Assembly: GCA_020796225.1 (NCBI GenBank)
Contig: CM036753.1
Location: 67,524,365-67,588,364 of the forward strand
Direction: 5' to 3'
Origin: Arion vulgaris
Taxonomy: Eukaryota > Mollusca > Gastropoda > Stylommatophora > Arionidae
DNA: 64,000 nt
The translations under genes were made by a program, and so were the position numbers. The notes below the pieces were generated by a model. That model ran no database searches. It was given only the letters and a program-made list of their open reading frames with translations, and had not been told where the DNA came from. Of the stretch, positions 43,117-53,072 are shown piece after piece. The first letter of the stretch is position 1. The number at the start of each line of letters is the position of its first letter.

Positions 43117-43225
43117 TTTTAACAACTCTTGCGATCGATTATTTGATGACGATCAAACATACAAAGCTTCACTGGAAATAGAACCTAAGCAGTCTCGGCT
43201 GTCTGTAATATCCAACCCATCCTGA
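43117..43225 (+). CDS. RasGRF: RasGRF terminal exon, C-terminal tail (frame unresolved)
   Basis: After the acceptor TATATCTACAG, the frame that matches the family reads RLFDDDQTYKASLEIEPKQS, then RLSVISNPS and TGA at 43223-43225. The SLxIEPK ending is that of RasGRF proteins. However, the previous exon ends on a complete codon, and reading this exon in that phase gives TTT TAA, a stop at once. A +1 offset is needed for the conserved frame, and the vertebrate-like VTQYLLD start is not readable in a single frame. Either the assembly has one or two single-base errors here, or the tail really is altered. The stop and tail are secure, the first ten codons are not. Confidence 0.75.
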
Positions 43226-43741
43226 GAGTAGCTCAATGGTTGCATTTCAGATCACTTTGTTTCCTGGAAAAAAATTAACTGAGTGTAGAATGTTCATATG
43301 CCACCCATCATGGCCAAGATTTGTGATACAACGTTTATGAATCATCACAATTTCTTTAATCTGAGCAAATGATTATGTCCTTTCACACAAGATTGGACAT
43401 GCATCACTTCAGACTTGACAAATGATTTTTTATATTTTATTTCATTCACACAACGGAGTATCAACTTCTGGATTGATCTGTTGACTGTCGGAATATGTGC
43501 TCAAAATGTTTTATTAAAGATTATTATTGTATTTAATTACAGTGTATTAAAATGTGATGTAGGGATCATAAGTTACACATATAGTAATAGAAAATTGCAA
43601 AAATCTGTGTAGCAACTACTAGCTTTAAAGCCCTAAAGTTTACTGCTTACTAGTGATAGTTATAAATGTCCTCCTTTGTTGCAGTCATGTCCTAGTTAAA
43701 ACATAGTAGGCGTTAGATCAATATATTCAAAAGAAAGTTCC
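43226..43741. promoter_or_regulatory. RasGRF 3' UTR and downstream region
   Basis: Non-coding sequence after the stop. ATTAAA-type motifs near 43515 and 43548 could serve as polyadenylation signals, but no AATAAA with a clear downstream element is seen. Confidence 0.35.
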
Positions 43742-43793
43742 CCATGTGGTGTCCGGTCCTTCAATGGGAATAAAGAATAGTAACACTGCGTGG
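43742..43793 (+). mobile_element. Repeat H copy 4, 5' part only
   Basis: CCCCATGTGGTGTCCGGTCC, then AATAAAGAATAGTAACACTG. Only the 5' end is kept, unlike normal 5' truncation. Confidence 0.6.
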
Positions 43794-43854
43794 TTCTCCT
43801 AAAGCTGGTAGTTTCTTCATACAGTTTGTCTGTCCTACAATGAACCTGTTACAG

Positions 43855-44255
43855 TAGTGAGTGCTTGAAAATGACCCATAACATCGTTTACCAACTGAAG
43901 ACATTCCAAATTAAATGTTTAAGAAGAATTCTCAGAAATTATCTGGTCAAATGCGATAGGAAATGATTTTTTAGATTAATTTGCACAAACATTGCATCAT
44001 TGGAGACCATCATTAAAAGACAAATGTGTAGGCTAATTGCTCATGTATGTCATATGTCAATAGAAGCATTGACATGAAGAGTAGAATGGGGAAAAAAGGT
44101 CTAGTCATCCAGGACTAAGCATGGCAAAGGAATAATGAGAGCTAAAAGATTGTTGCCTGATGTGGGAAATAATTAATAGAAAAGATGACAGAGTTGCAAC
44201 AATGGAAATCTTTTGTGGAAGCCTTATGTGTCAAATGATACGGAGAGAATCTGAA
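43855..44255 (+). mobile_element. Family M retrotransposon, C-terminal relic
   Basis: Frames read FQIKCLRRILRNYLVKCDRK, SLETIIKRQMCRLIAHVCHM, SIEALT and LQQWKSFVEALCVK, the layout of a non-LTR C-terminus. It ends exactly where the 45-bp array begins. Confidence 0.65.
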
Positions 44256-44265
44256 GGGCATAAAA

Positions 44266-45140
44266 GTGACTTGTTTACTAAAGTTTTCCTTGCTGTGTCT
44301 AGACCTTATAGTGACTTGTTTACTAAAGTTTTCCTTGCTGTGTCTAGACCTTATAGTGACTTGTTTACTAAAGTTTTCCTTGCTGTGTCTAGACCTTATA
44401 GTGGCTTGTTTACTAAAGTTTTCTTGCTGGTCTAGACCTTATAGTGACTTGTTTACTAAAGTTTTCTTGCTGTGTCTAGACCTTATAGTGACTTGTTTAC
44501 TAAAGTTTTCCTCGCTGTGTCTAGACCTTATAGTGGCTTGTTTACTAAAGTTTTCCTTGCTGTGTCTAGACCTTATAGTGACTTGTTTACTAAAGTTTTC
44601 CTTGCTGTGTCTAGACCTTATAGTGGCTTGTTTACTAAAGTTTTCCTTGCTGTGTCTAGACCTTATAGTGACTTGTTTACTAAAGTTTTCCTCGCTGTGT
44701 CTAGACCTTATAGTGACTTGTTTACTAAAGTTTTCTCTGTGTCTAGACCTTATAGTGACTTGTTTACTAAAGTTTTCCTCGCTGTGTCTAGACCTTATAG
44801 TGACTTGTTTACTAAAGTTTTCCTCGCTGTGTCTAGACCTTATAGTGACTTGTTTACTAAAGTTTTCCTTGCTGTGTCTAGACCTTATAGTGGCTTGTTT
44901 ACTAAAGTTTTCCTTGCTGTGTCTAGACCTTATAGTGACTTGTTTACTAAAGCTTTTCTTGCTGTGTCTAGACCCTATAGTGGCTTGTTTACTAAAGCTT
45001 TTCTTGCTGTGTCTAGACCCTATAGTGGCTTGTTTACTAAAGCTTTTCTTGCTGTGTCTAGACCCTATAGTGGCTTGTTTACTAAAGCTTTTCTTGCTGT
45101 GTCTAGACCCTATAGTGGCTTGTTTACTAAAGTTTTCCGT
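44266..45140. repeat. 45-bp tandem array, about 19-20 copies
   Basis: The unit is GTGACTTGTTTACTAAAGTT, then TTCCTTGCTGTGTCTAGACC, then TTATA (45 bp). Variants are GTGRC, CTYGC and, in the last five units, AAAGCTTTTC with ACCCTATA. Because 45 is a multiple of three, several frames on both strands stay open (up to 299 codons). These are array artefacts rather than genes. Confidence 0.96.
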
Positions 45141-45235
45141 GCCGAAAGAAACTGAGGACCAATGAGAATGATAAGGGTGTGGCTCAATAACTGATAACAA
45201 AAACCACTCATCTCTTCTTAAATAGAACTTCAACC

Positions 45236-45362
45236 TCTGAAGTCGGAGAAGAGGGACACTGATGATAGGAAAAGCATACCTTCATGCAAAAATCAGCCAG
45301 AAGCACCATACTGAACACACTGACTACACCTGAATTCAAAGCAGGTGAACGAAAAGAAGAAG
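45236..45362 (+). mobile_element. Repeat J copy 2
   Basis: AAGTCGGAGAAGAGGGACAC, AATCAGCCAGAAGCACCATA, TACACCTGAATTCAAAGCAG and an AAAAGAAGAAG tail. It aligns with the reverse of 57435-57600. Confidence 0.7.
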
Positions 45363-45403
45363 TTCTTTTGAAGCTCAGCAAATTTAATACTTTTGTTATT
45401 TTA

Positions 45404-45528
45404 TGTGTGTAGTTGGCTTAGTGTGTAGTTGACTTTTATGTGTGTAGTTGACTTTTATTGTGTAGTTGACTTTATGTTGTTGTTGACTTTTATGTGTGTA
45501 GTTGACTTTTATGTGTGTAGTTGACTTT
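45404..45528. repeat. 20-bp tandem repeat
   Basis: About six units of TGTGTGTAGTTGACTTTTA, with short variants. One unit's AGTTGACTTT was used as the SINE-B target. Confidence 0.88.
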
Positions 45529-46070
45529 TATTTGGGGAATCAGTAGCTTAGGTAGTAGTGAGCTCAATCACAAACCAAGTGTACCTGGTTCAAACTCTGT
45601 GGTGGACAATTTGGAAGTAAATTTGTTCCTGTGGTAACAAACAGTAAGAATAGACCCTACCATACAGAAAGCAGTGGCAAATTACTGAACATATAAGTGG
45701 TGTTTAGAAAATCGATGTCTCGTTCATTTACTGTAAAAAAAAGTAAGTAAAGGAACCCTTTCATACCTTGTGGTATATAGGTCAATACAGTGTTAGGCAT
45801 GTATTTTTCATTGACCGTCGGCACATGATGGGTGATGTGGTCAGCATCACGCCGGCCGCCTTACTTTCCAGAACATATCTGGTACCCAGTTGAGGCTGGG
45901 TCGACCTGAGAGCCGTCGCGGTCGGGAAAAATTCCACGCGCATTGCGGGAACTGAACCCAGACCACCAGCCTTGAGAAGCAAGTTCACTAACAACTACGC
46001 TACAGCGGCTCTCTCATTTACTGCGGTTGATGGCTAAGTCCTGTAAAGGATATGCCACGATTTTCATTTC
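45529..46070 (+). mobile_element. SINE-B copy 3, split by a SINE-A
   Basis: The left part (GAGCTCAATCACAAACCAAG, CTGGTTCAAACTCTG) ends at 45733 and the right part (GCGGTTGATGGCTAAGTCCT) resumes at 46024. It is flanked by AGTTGACTTT at 45519-45528 and 46071-46080. Confidence 0.88.
45734..46013 (-). mobile_element. SINE-A copy nested in SINE-B
   Basis: A full minus-strand SINE-A with intact tRNA head (AGTTCACTAACAACTACGCT) and A-rich tail. The target duplication TCATTTACTG lies at 45724-45733 and 46014-46023. Confidence 0.92.
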
Positions 46071-46080
46071 AGTTGACTTT

Positions 46081-46525
46081 AAATGAACTATTTGTTTGCA
46101 CTTATTTATATTATATTTTACTTCTTTCAATACAACAACAAAAGATCTTTTGAATTGCACATAATTACTTAATCATTCCAACTTTTGTTGAAGTTGTCTC
46201 TTCTCTCATGAAAATTTATTTTTTAATTTGGTGGCATATGTTGACATTATTGTACGTTATTGTATTAAAGACACATAATTTATGCTCAAGACTTATCCAC
46301 TTTAGTGCACATGTTTCTCATCAATTTAATATTATATTGTTATACCTTCATTGCCTGTTTTAGTTCAGTGTTTTTAATGACTACAAGAACATTTCATTAC
46401 GTAAATATAATGGGTGACTAAATAACACATTTTTGGAAAGTTAAAAATACAATCTGCGGAATCATGCTTTTGCAGATGATCTTAGGTTGGTATATGAGGA
46501 TGAAATATGAAAGATGATCATAGTT
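46081..46525. other. Intergenic sequence, nothing recognised
   Basis: AT-rich with no supported feature. Confidence 0.5.
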
Positions 46526-46529
46526 TGGT

Positions 46530-46985
46530 ATATGAGTGACTCCATGAGCATGTTTCATGAAGCCGAACCAGGAGCGGTGAGACAAAACTGGGTGGAGATA
46601 CTGGTACAGATCCCAGTGATCAGATAAATCACCTTCATTTTTATCCCTGGGCATGCAGGAGTCAGTGGTAATGAACGATCTGATAGATTGGCTGGATTGG
46701 TACAATATCAGAGGGAGCTGCCATTGACCGAAAATACATTATTTAATGCATTGAGAGTCTTTCTGAACAGATGAGTTTCAGGGCTGTGAATCCCACTTGC
46801 TGACTGGATTGAGAGAGATGGATGTCGATACTGGTGCAGCCCGAAAAGAACGACATATCAAATATGCAAAGAGATTGATTAATGAAGATCGAATTGGCTG
46901 GACGCAGTTGGATTTGTTGAGGTGGAGATCGGAGCACCTATGGACGTGTCCGAGTGCTATGATGATAGTCCTCATATAACTGATG
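46530..46985 (+). mobile_element. RH-1 relic
   Basis: Frames give VRQNWVEILVQ, ITFIFIPGHAGVSGNERSDR, LAGLVQYQRELPLTENTLFN, DTGAARKERHIKYAKRLINE and DLLRWRSEHLWTCPSAMM. It is the clearest RH-1 C-terminus. A frameshift near 46775 breaks it. Confidence 0.8.
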
Positions 46986-47263
46986 AGGATGAAAACTTGT
47001 TTCCATACCACAAAAATTGTTTGCCCTGAAATTGGATGTGTTTACTGAGGATCAACATTCCGGACAGGTCAATAGGTGTTCTGATCTCCTCCCCAATATC
47101 TTTACCACTGTATAACAACTAATCTCACAAGTTCTGTAGGGTTAATCAAATGTGTTGAGCTTCTAAGAAACTGTTTATTTCTAGCAGTTCCCATTTTTAT
47201 TCCCATCTCTACTTGGTTAGGATGCAGATTTATTGATGATATCTCACTATCCATTGATTGTCC

Positions 47264-47464
47264 TTTTTTTCCTGATCCAGAAGCACTTGAGCTTTTAGCT
47301 CTTTGGCTCGGTGCCATGAAAATCATAACTTCAGTTTGGTGCCACGAACACCGTAAATCTAGAAAACCTGATACTTTTCTGCCAGCCTTGTGGAATTGAA
47401 CCTGCACTTACAGAGAGCTTGTCACCCGACGTCCAACGCACTACGAACACGCTGGGTAGACGGG
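47264..47464 (-). mobile_element. SINE-F copy 3 with target duplication
   Basis: Minus-strand SINE-F (A tail at 47264-47271, head AGCGTGTTCGTAGTGCGTTG) between TGATTGTCC (47255-47263) and TGACTGTCC (47465-47473). The uninterrupted target GGACAGTCAATAG is seen in the RH-3 copy near 35113. Confidence 0.88.
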
Positions 47465-47562
47465 TGACTGTCCTTCCTAGATCACAGCTGTATCAGTCAT
47501 GGGATCAGTGTTTTGTACTTGTCCTGGTACAAAAATAAAGATTAAATGGGGCATTCAGGATG

Positions 47563-50500
47563 GGGCAACCTCCCCATGAGGCCATTACCTTGTAGTGGTG
47601 GGGAGGCTTGCGTGCTCCAATGATACAGTGAGCTAGGACGGCGGAAACTTATGTTCCCGGAAGGGTTACCCAGCCGGAAAGGTCACTGAAGAGGGGACAG
47701 ACGAAGCATGGTCTCCTGGTCCTCCAGGTTGGGCTTGGGACTAACGATCCCATCCTTTAAAAAAAAATTAAAGTTACGGAAACAACAACAAACATACAAC
47801 CTATCTACGGGCATGAAGGGCTACCAGAGTCATTGACTCACATGACTGGAAGTGGTGAAAGCCGAAGGAAGCTACTTTCATGAGGACGGAAGTCCTGAAT
47901 GCCAAAACCAAGACCAGAATTGGATGCTGGAATGTAAGAACAATGTACGAAACCGGAAAACTGTCACAAATAACAGCAGAAATGAGAAGATATAATCTAC
48001 ATATCCTAGGGGTTAGCGAGAGCAGATGGACAGGAAATGGAAGAAGTACCACTGCAACAGGTGAACAGTCCTTTTTTCTGGACGAGACGATGACCTACAC
48101 CATGAAGGAGTAGCAGTAATCTTAAGAAAAGGCGTGGAAAAGTGTCTATTAGAATGGAAACCTATCAGCAGTCGCTTGATTAAGATCAGACTAAAGGGGA
48201 AGCATACAAACATCACAATACTACAATGCTATGCGCCAACTAATGATAGCGAAGATACAAAGAAAGACTCTTATTACGAAAACCTACAAGCAGAATTAGA
48301 CAAGTCACCATCCCATGATGTTATCATTGTTATGGGAGATCTAAATGCGAAGGTCGGACAAGACAACACGCATAGTTATAGAACTATGGGAAAATATGGA
48401 TGTGGTATGATGAACGAAAATGGGGAACGTTTAGTAAACTTATGCAGCATGAACAATCTCGTTATAGGAGGAACCCTATTTCAACATTTAGATATCCACA
48501 AATTAACATGGTATTCCCTAATGGCAGAGATAAAAACCAAATAGACCATATAATGATCAATGGATCCTGGAGACGCTCGCTGCTAGATGTTGTAGTCAAG
48601 AGAGGTGCAGATGTTGGTAGCGACCACCACCTAGTCACAGCTTATGTCAAACTTAAACTAAGAAAAACAGGACAACAGAAAAACTTCCAAAGAGGTTCGA
48701 TGTGGATAGACTAAAAGACACGGAAGTAAGGGATAAGTTTATAATGCAGATAAAGAACAGATTCCAAGCCCTAGAAAGTAATGAAACTACGAATGAAACT
48801 GACAACATAGATAGAACATGGGACAACATAGCATCTATATATAGAAAGAGCAGTGAAACATGTCTAGGGTACCGCACAAAGAGAAGAAAAGAATGGATAA
48901 CACCAACAACATGGAAAATAATAGACAGCAAGAATATTAGAAAAGAAATTGTTAGAAGCAAAGTCCGAAAGACTGAAAGCAAGATACCAAGAACAGTACA
49001 AAAGCGAAAGTAAAGAAATCAAACGGGCTGTGAGAGCTGACAAAAGAATGTATGTTGAAGACCGGGCAGTGCAGGCAGAAGAAGCAGCAAAAAGTGTGAT
49101 CAGGGAACAGTGTACAAAATTACAAAGCTAATAGCGGAAACATTACAGGAGATCAAATACTTCATAAAGGATAAGAATGGAATACTATTGACAACGGAAA
49201 AGGAACAAGAAATACGATGGACAGAGCATTTTAAAGAATTGCTAAATAGACCACCGCAACAGTAGTAGCAGCATACCAGAACCAACAGAGGAATTAGAAA
49301 TTGGCATTGAAACACCCAGCCGGGATGAGATCATTACAGCAATTAAATCTCTTAAGAATAACAAGGCACCAGGGAATGATAACTTAAACGCAGAACTATT
49401 CAAAATAGACCCAGAACTTGCAGCTAATATATTGCAACCCTTGTTTACTACTATATGGAATACCCAAATAATACCTGATGCATGGAACAGAGTAGTCATC
49501 ATCAAGATCCCCAAAAGGCTCCCTTGCGATTGTAATAATTGGCGTGAATAACACTGCTTTCTGTCCCAAGTAAAATCTTAAGCAAAGTCATCAGACAACG
49601 ATTACTGATGCTGTGGATAAGAAACTGAGAAAGGAACAAGCAGGATTTCGAGAGGACGAGCTGTATAGGCCAAATATTTGCTCTTAGAAATATCATAGAG
49701 CAGTGCACAGAATGGCAAAGCAAACTCTATATCAACTTTGTAGATTTTGAAAAAACTTTTGATAGCATACACCGCGAAAGTCTATGGCGTATCTTAAGAT
49801 GGTATGGAATCCCTCTGTGTTTTATAAATATCATAAAAGCTGCTACAGCAAATTTGCATGCAGTGTTGAAACTTCAGAACTAAAGTTTGAAGTAAAAACA
49901 GGCGACAAAGGATGTGTTATGTCAGCCCTATTATTCAACACTGTCATAGATTGGGTGATAACAACGGAAGATAAGGCAAGAGGTATTAGATGGACGCTCA
50001 CATCCACTCTGGAAGACCTAGATTTTGCAGATGACATTGCACTCCTATCTCATACACATAGAGATATCCAGGAAAAGACCTCCCGCCTTAACCAATATAG
50101 TGAGATGGTTGGGCTGAAAATAAATCAGAAGAAACTGAAGTAATGACTCTGAACATAGCAACCCAGCACCAGTCAAACTAGAAGGTAAAACCCTCCGAGA
50201 TACAACCGCTTTCACATACCTTGGAAGTGTTATTAGCAATGAAGGAGGCGCTGGATCTGACATTAAAAACAGACTGAGTAAGGCACGAAGTGCATTCATG
50301 ACCCTTCAGACCGCCTGAAAATCTGCCCAATACAGCATCAGAACCAAGACTAGTATCTATAACAGCTGTGTGCTGTCAACATTGCTGTCCGGATCGGAAT
50401 GCTGGAGAATGACAGAACAGGATATGTCCAGACTCTCCGCCTTTCATACAACTTGCCTGCGAAAAATCTTACGCGTGTACTAGCCGACTACTATCTCGAA

Positions 50501-50801
50501 TCAAGAATTGCTTGCACGATGCCAACAAGAGAATATGGGCACTATCATCCGAAGACGACGCTGGAGATGGATTGGACATGTGATGCGATGGAGACTGGCT
50601 CCGACACGAAACTGCACTGAGATGGACTCCAGAGGGTAGGCGAAAGCGGAAGACCAAGACGACCTGGAGGAGAACGATAGAGCAAGAACTGAAGGAAATG
50701 AATCATAGCTGGAACACAATACAGAGGAAGGCCATGAACAGGGAAGAATGGTGTACGTTTGTTGCTGCCCTAAATGCCAAGGCGAACAGGCTAAAGAGAG
50801 A
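47563..50801 (+). mobile_element. Full-length endonuclease + RT non-LTR retrotransposon (family alpha)
   Basis: A 3239-bp element flanked by perfect 13-bp copies of GGCATTCAGGATG (47550-47562 and 50802-50814). The 5' UTR (about 315 nt) starts GGGCAACCTCCCCATGAGGC and can pair CCTCCCC with GGGGAGG. The apurinic-type endonuclease reads TRIGCWNVRTMYETGKLSQI, LGVSESRWTG (catalytic Glu), MGDLNAKVG and SDHHLV (catalytic His). The RT has box A NFVDFEKTFDSIH near 49735 and the active site LDFADDIALLS near 50020. The C-terminus includes RRRRWRWIGHVMR-type text, and the 3' end is GGCTAAAGAGAGAG. There is no RNase H. It is the type often mis-annotated as craniofacial development protein 2-like. At least five frameshifts break it. 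Confidence 0.95.
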
Positions 50802-51316
50802 GGCATTCAGGATGTGCTCAATGGGGCAAACTAATCTTGCCTCATACATCCAGCCGGAATGTGTTTGAGCATATTCTTGAGTCACTTGTATACATAAATG
50901 TGGAATTCCTGCATACTCAACCACTTCAGAGATATGGTTACCACTTTGATCTCCATTGTGAGGCTGCTCATAGTTACAGCAAAGGCACAGTTGACATACT
51001 TGACAGTTTTGCATCTCGAGTTCATAGTAAATGCTCATGCACTATGTATACCTCGGATCACAGAACCATCCATGTATACATCATTATCACCCATCATCAT
51101 TCTGAACTCTGTATTTACTATACTTGTTCTGAGCAGCTTCTGTTTAGTTTGATTTTGACAGAAATGGTAGTGTTGGTATCCATAGGTATTGGTACCTATT
51201 TGTTGCTAAGATTAATATCTTTAGGTCTACATACATGACTTCAGCACAGTTCATTCATGCAATTCTATGTGCTAGTCTTGAAGGTGAAAAATATTGCTGT
51301 ATAATCACTGCTAACA

Positions 51317-51361
51317 CACTGGGTTAACAACCCACTAACAGTGTGCTGACAAAAGAAGAAG
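51317..51361 (+). mobile_element. 45-bp retro-insertion of a family Q 3' end
   Basis: The insert CACTGGGTTAACAACCCACT, then AACAGTGTGCTGACAAAAG and AAGAAG lies between perfect copies of AATCACTGCTAACA (51303-51316 and 51362-51375). Its CAACCC...ACAGTGTG...ACAAAAGAAGAAG core is the 3' end of family Q. GGGTT/AACCC can form a hairpin. Confidence 0.88.
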
Positions 51362-51524
51362 AATCACTGCTAACAATGACACAATATACTTCCATTTTTC
51401 TGTGCAAAGCACCTATAAATCATAAAGAATGGTTTGTGAGAAGTTATTGAAGAGCAAATACAAATTTAAAAACTAAATTCATCATTGAAAGATATTTTTT
51501 TTAATAAACTGTTGTTACTGACTG

Positions 51525-51728
51525 TAAAACCGCTTATTTAGGGTGGTGCAGGACCGAGGACATGTGCAGGTGGAATTTAATGCCACATGTCTAGTTCAGT
51601 CGCAGTGAAACTGTTCAGTTTATGATTTTTTATTATGCCCCGACATAAAAAGTTCCTTGGGCTTACCGTATAGTAAGTCTGTGTCTCCGCATGGAGCCAT
51701 GCTCTAATTCATTCGTCTAGATGTTCCA
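51525..51728 (-). mobile_element. SINE-D copy 3
   Basis: Body GTGGAATTTAATGCCACATG and CAGTCGCAGTGAAACTGTTC, then a reverse tRNA-like end with GGAGCCATGCTCTAATTCAT. Confidence 0.7.
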
Positions 51729-51989
51729 CTATTGAAAGATATAATGATTATGTAATAACATTGCAAAATTTGATTTCTGTGCTACTGCAAATATAGTAAC
51801 CTTTTACTTTTTCTTAAGATGTCAGCATCCATATCTCTCAAACAATAGTTTGTGAATTGATCATTCAGCTCAAATAAAATTAGATGATGAATAGTCCGCA
51901 GCAAGGACAAATTTAGATCTATTTACTTTTATTGATATTGTATTAGTTTCTCACTATGATACCAGTATTAGTGGAGCTTAAACATTGAC

Positions 51990-52615
51990 AGCAGAGTCAT
52001 TCAGAACATATATTGACAGCAAACAGCAGCTATAAGAGTTGACAAACAGATAGAAGCATTCCAGAATATCAAAAGGAAGTTGGGCAAGTATGTGTATTAC
52101 CACCTGACCTGTTCTCACTGTATTGTAAAAATATGTTTAGGTCTATAAAGGATTTTGCTGGAATAGCTGTAGGAGGACATAACATAAATAACTTGAGATA
52201 AGCGGACGATACTGTCTTAATAGCAAACAATGAAATGGAGCTCCAGAAACTACTCGTAGGTGATAAGGTTGTGACAAAGTATCAACAAAGGACTGAATTT
52301 GAATATTAAGAAAACAGAAGTTATAATCATAAAAAAAAACAGCAGACTCCAACAAAATGCACCATCACAGTAAATGACAGGGAGACAAGACAAGTACAGC
52401 AATTTAAATACCTCGAAGCCCTGGTAACATCAGATGGCAGATGCAAATCAGAAATAAAGAACAGAATAGGGCATGCCAAAGAAGTGTTTCAGAAAATGAG
52501 AAGCATTATATGCAACAAGTCATTGTTAATTGATATCAGAATGAGAGTTATACAGTGCTACATACAACCAATACTTACATACGGATGCGAGTCATGGACT
52601 AAAAAAACAAATCTA
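51990..52615 (+). mobile_element. Family K reverse-transcriptase core relic
   Basis: VCVLPPDLFSLYCKNMFR, then NINNLR, a stop and ADDTVLIANNEMELQKLL (the YADD active site with its Tyr codon lost), GLNLNIKKTEVIIIKK, QFKYLEALVTSDGRCKSEIK and ILTYGCESWT. It continues the family whose C-termini lie at 5160, 56045 and 62200. Confidence 0.75.
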
Positions 52616-52706
52616 AAATCTCTGAGGGCCACCTCTTTCCATGACTGCTACCATATAGTTTGAGTGTTAAAATTTACCCCCAAATAAAACAATTTTAGAT
52701 TTACAT

Positions 52707-53072
52707 CTCTCTCTTTAGCCTGTTACGCCCTTGGCGCTTAGGGCAGCAACAAACGTACACCATTCTTCCCTGTTCATGGCCTTCCTCTGTATTGTGTTCC
52801 AGCTATGATTCATTTCCTTCAGTTCTTACTCTATCGTTCTCCTCCAGGTCGTCTTGGGTCTTCCACGCTTCGCCTACCCTCTGGAGTCCATCTCAGTGCA
52901 GTTTTCGTGTCGGAGCCAGTCTCCATGCGCATCACATGTCCAATCCATCTCCAGCGTCGTCTTCGGATGATAGTGCCCATATTCTCTTGTTGGATCGTGC
53001 AAGCAATTCTTGGTTCGAGATAGTAGTCGGCCAGTACACGCGTAAGATTTTTCGCAGACAAGTTGTATGAAG
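52707..53072 (-). mobile_element. 5'-truncated family alpha copy with 13-bp target duplication
   Basis: A 366-bp reverse copy of the 3' end of the full-length element (compare 50445-50801), highly similar throughout. It is flanked by TTTAGATTTACAT at 52694-52706 and 53073-53085. Its 3' end CTAAAGAGAGAG is the same as in the full copy, fixing the family's true terminus. Confidence 0.95.

Larger units (their letters stand above)
47030..51245 (-). mobile_element. RH-3 relic hosting a SINE-F and a full-length retrotransposon
   Basis: Three host blocks, read right to left. 51245-50802 gives KWVPIPMDTN-type text, DVYMDGSVIRG (RNase H start) and LTMEIKVVTISLKWL. 47549-47474 gives FIFVPGQ. 47254-47030 gives EISSINLHPNQVEMG, GTARNKQFLRSSTHLINPTE and RRSEHLLTCPEC. 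The same order is found uninterrupted by these two inserts at 34200-35280. Confidence 0.75.

Noticed and set aside
44266..45165. Long open frames of 299, 264 and 227 codons
   Set aside because: They come from a 45-bp tandem array with unit length divisible by three. Both strands are open and no start, splice or domain evidence supports coding.
15350..46013. tRNA genes at the tRNA-like heads of SINE-A, B, C, D and F
   Set aside because: The heads have A- and B-box-like parts but no matching acceptor stem, and they continue into shared SINE bodies.
47880..48714. A host gene of the craniofacial development protein 2-like type
   Set aside because: The endonuclease motifs, downstream RT, flanking duplications and frameshifts show it is a retrotransposon.
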